Source of the DNA: Chthoniobacterales bacterium
GTDB lineage: Bacteria; Verrucomicrobiota; Verrucomicrobiia; Chthoniobacterales; UBA10450
Length of the DNA: 6,743 nt
Assembly (NCBI GenBank): GCA_013694945.1
Contig: JACDBM010000039.1
Coordinates: 1 to 6,743, forward strand
Reading direction: 5' to 3'
Shown: one piece after another, positions 6,115 to 6,743 of the stretch
Position numbering within the stretch: the first letter of the stretch is position 1
Layout: every line of letters begins with the position of its first letter
Notes under the pieces: model-generated
Told to the model about the DNA's origin: nothing
What the model saw: only the letters and a program-made list of their open reading frames with translations
Database searches by the model: none
Made by a program: the position numbers and the translations under genes

Positions 6115-6743
6115 ATGAATCCCGAAATCCGTGTTCGCTTTGCTCCTTCTCCGACCGGCTATTTGCATATCGGCGGCGCGCGGACTGCGCTGTTCAACTG
6201 GCTCTTCGCGCGGCACCACGGCGGCGTCTTTATCCTTCGCGTCGAAGACACCGATAAATCCAGGAATACGGAGGAAGCAGCGGCCGCGATCCACGATGGA
6301 CTGCACTGGCTCGGGCTGGAGTGGGATGAAGGCCCGCACGTCGGCGGCGACTTCGGCCCATATTTCCAAAGTGCGCGCGACGAGATTTACGAGAGGCATT
6401 TGCGACGGCTGCAGGAGGCCGGTTATGTCTACGACGATGCTGGCGCGCTACGCTTCCGTTCACCGCGCGAGCACGTCATGGTCGACGACATCGTTTGTGG
6501 CCGAATCGATTTCGACCTCACCAATCCGGAGACGCATCCCGATCTGACTATTCGCCGTCCAGACGGCTCGTGGATTTTCCATTTTGTCAACGTCGTGGAC
6601 GACATCGAGATGAAGATGAGCCACGTGATTCGCGGCGAAGATCACCTCTCGAACACGCCGAAGCACATCGAGCTCTATCGCGCTCTCGGAGCTCAGCCGC
6701 CCCGCTTCGCGCATATCCCACTGATCCTGAACAAAGACGGATC
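6115..6743 (+). CDS. gltX: Glutamyl-tRNA synthetase, N-terminal 209 residues (cut by window edge), lacking the usual zinc-binding insert
   Basis: GltX charges tRNA-Glu with glutamate in the cytoplasm. The class I catalytic fold is clear: RFAPSPTGYLHIGGARTALF (8-27, HIGH-type motif HIGG at 18-21), RVEDTDKSRN (42-51), DEGPHVGGDFGPY, FVNVVDDIEM (157-166) and VIRGEDHLSNTPKHIELY (171-188). The frame ends at NKDG, just before where the KMSKS-type loop belongs. Between AGYVYDD (102-108) and LRFRSP (112-117) there are only a few residues. Most bacterial GluRS have a CxC...CxH zinc site or an equivalent longer segment there. Compared with the Thermus enzyme as I remember it, the gap is about 35 residues. 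Phe155 appears where Thermus has a glutamate-site Tyr. VIRGEDHLSNTP and VVDDIEM favour true GluRS over the tRNA-Asp-modifying GluQ-RS. ATG at 6115 was chosen; an in-frame GTG at 6094 would add seven residues. Neither start has a Shine-Dalgarno. The gene begins 57 bp after tilS with no terminator between. Confidence 0.93.
   Translation, partial: MNPEIRVRFAPSPTGYLHIGGARTALFNWLFARHHGGVFILRVEDTDKSRNTEEAAAAIHDGLHWLGLEWDEGPHVGGDFGPYFQSARDEIYERHLRRLQEAGYVYDDAGALRFRSPREHVMVDDIVCGRIDFDLTNPETHPDLTIRRPDGSWIFHFVNVVDDIEMKMSHVIRGEDHLSNTPKHIELYRALGAQPPRFAHIPLILNKDG

Overview
The window looks like an ordinary stretch of a Gram-negative bacterial chromosome of fairly high GC. It carries five real genes in two divergent groups. 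The inner-membrane RND pump and its periplasmic adaptor imply a two-membrane cell. The glutamyl-tRNA synthetase lacks the usual zinc-binding insert and has a form I associate with Verrucomicrobia (Chthoniobacter/'Spartobacteria'-like soil lineages). That assignment is from memory and is tentative.

Left part (1-4957, minus strand): a regulator-adaptor-pump cassette reading right to left. A TetR/AcrR-family repressor is followed, with a 26-bp overlap, by an RND membrane fusion protein. After 23 bp comes an AcrB-like hydrophobe/amphiphile efflux (HAE1) RND transporter that runs off the left edge, probably lacking only its last few residues. No outer-membrane channel gene is in view. The repressor probably controls all three genes through a perfect 28-bp palindrome (4965-4992) just upstream of its start codon.

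Right part (5086-6743, plus strand): two translation genes, tilS (tRNA-Ile2 lysidine synthetase, short form) and, 57 bp further on, the first 209 codons of gltX (glutamyl-tRNA synthetase), cut by the right edge. They are probably co-transcribed and have no evident functional link to the efflux cassette beyond sharing the divergent intergenic region.

Working model: the TetR protein sits on the palindrome, between a TTGACA -35 and a weak -10, and shuts off its own operon. A ligand releases it and the tripartite pump is made. None of the five genes has a recognisable Shine-Dalgarno sequence at its chosen start. I found no mobile element, CRISPR array, RNA gene or unfamiliar system. The points most worth checking are the operator/promoter architecture and the compact GluRS.
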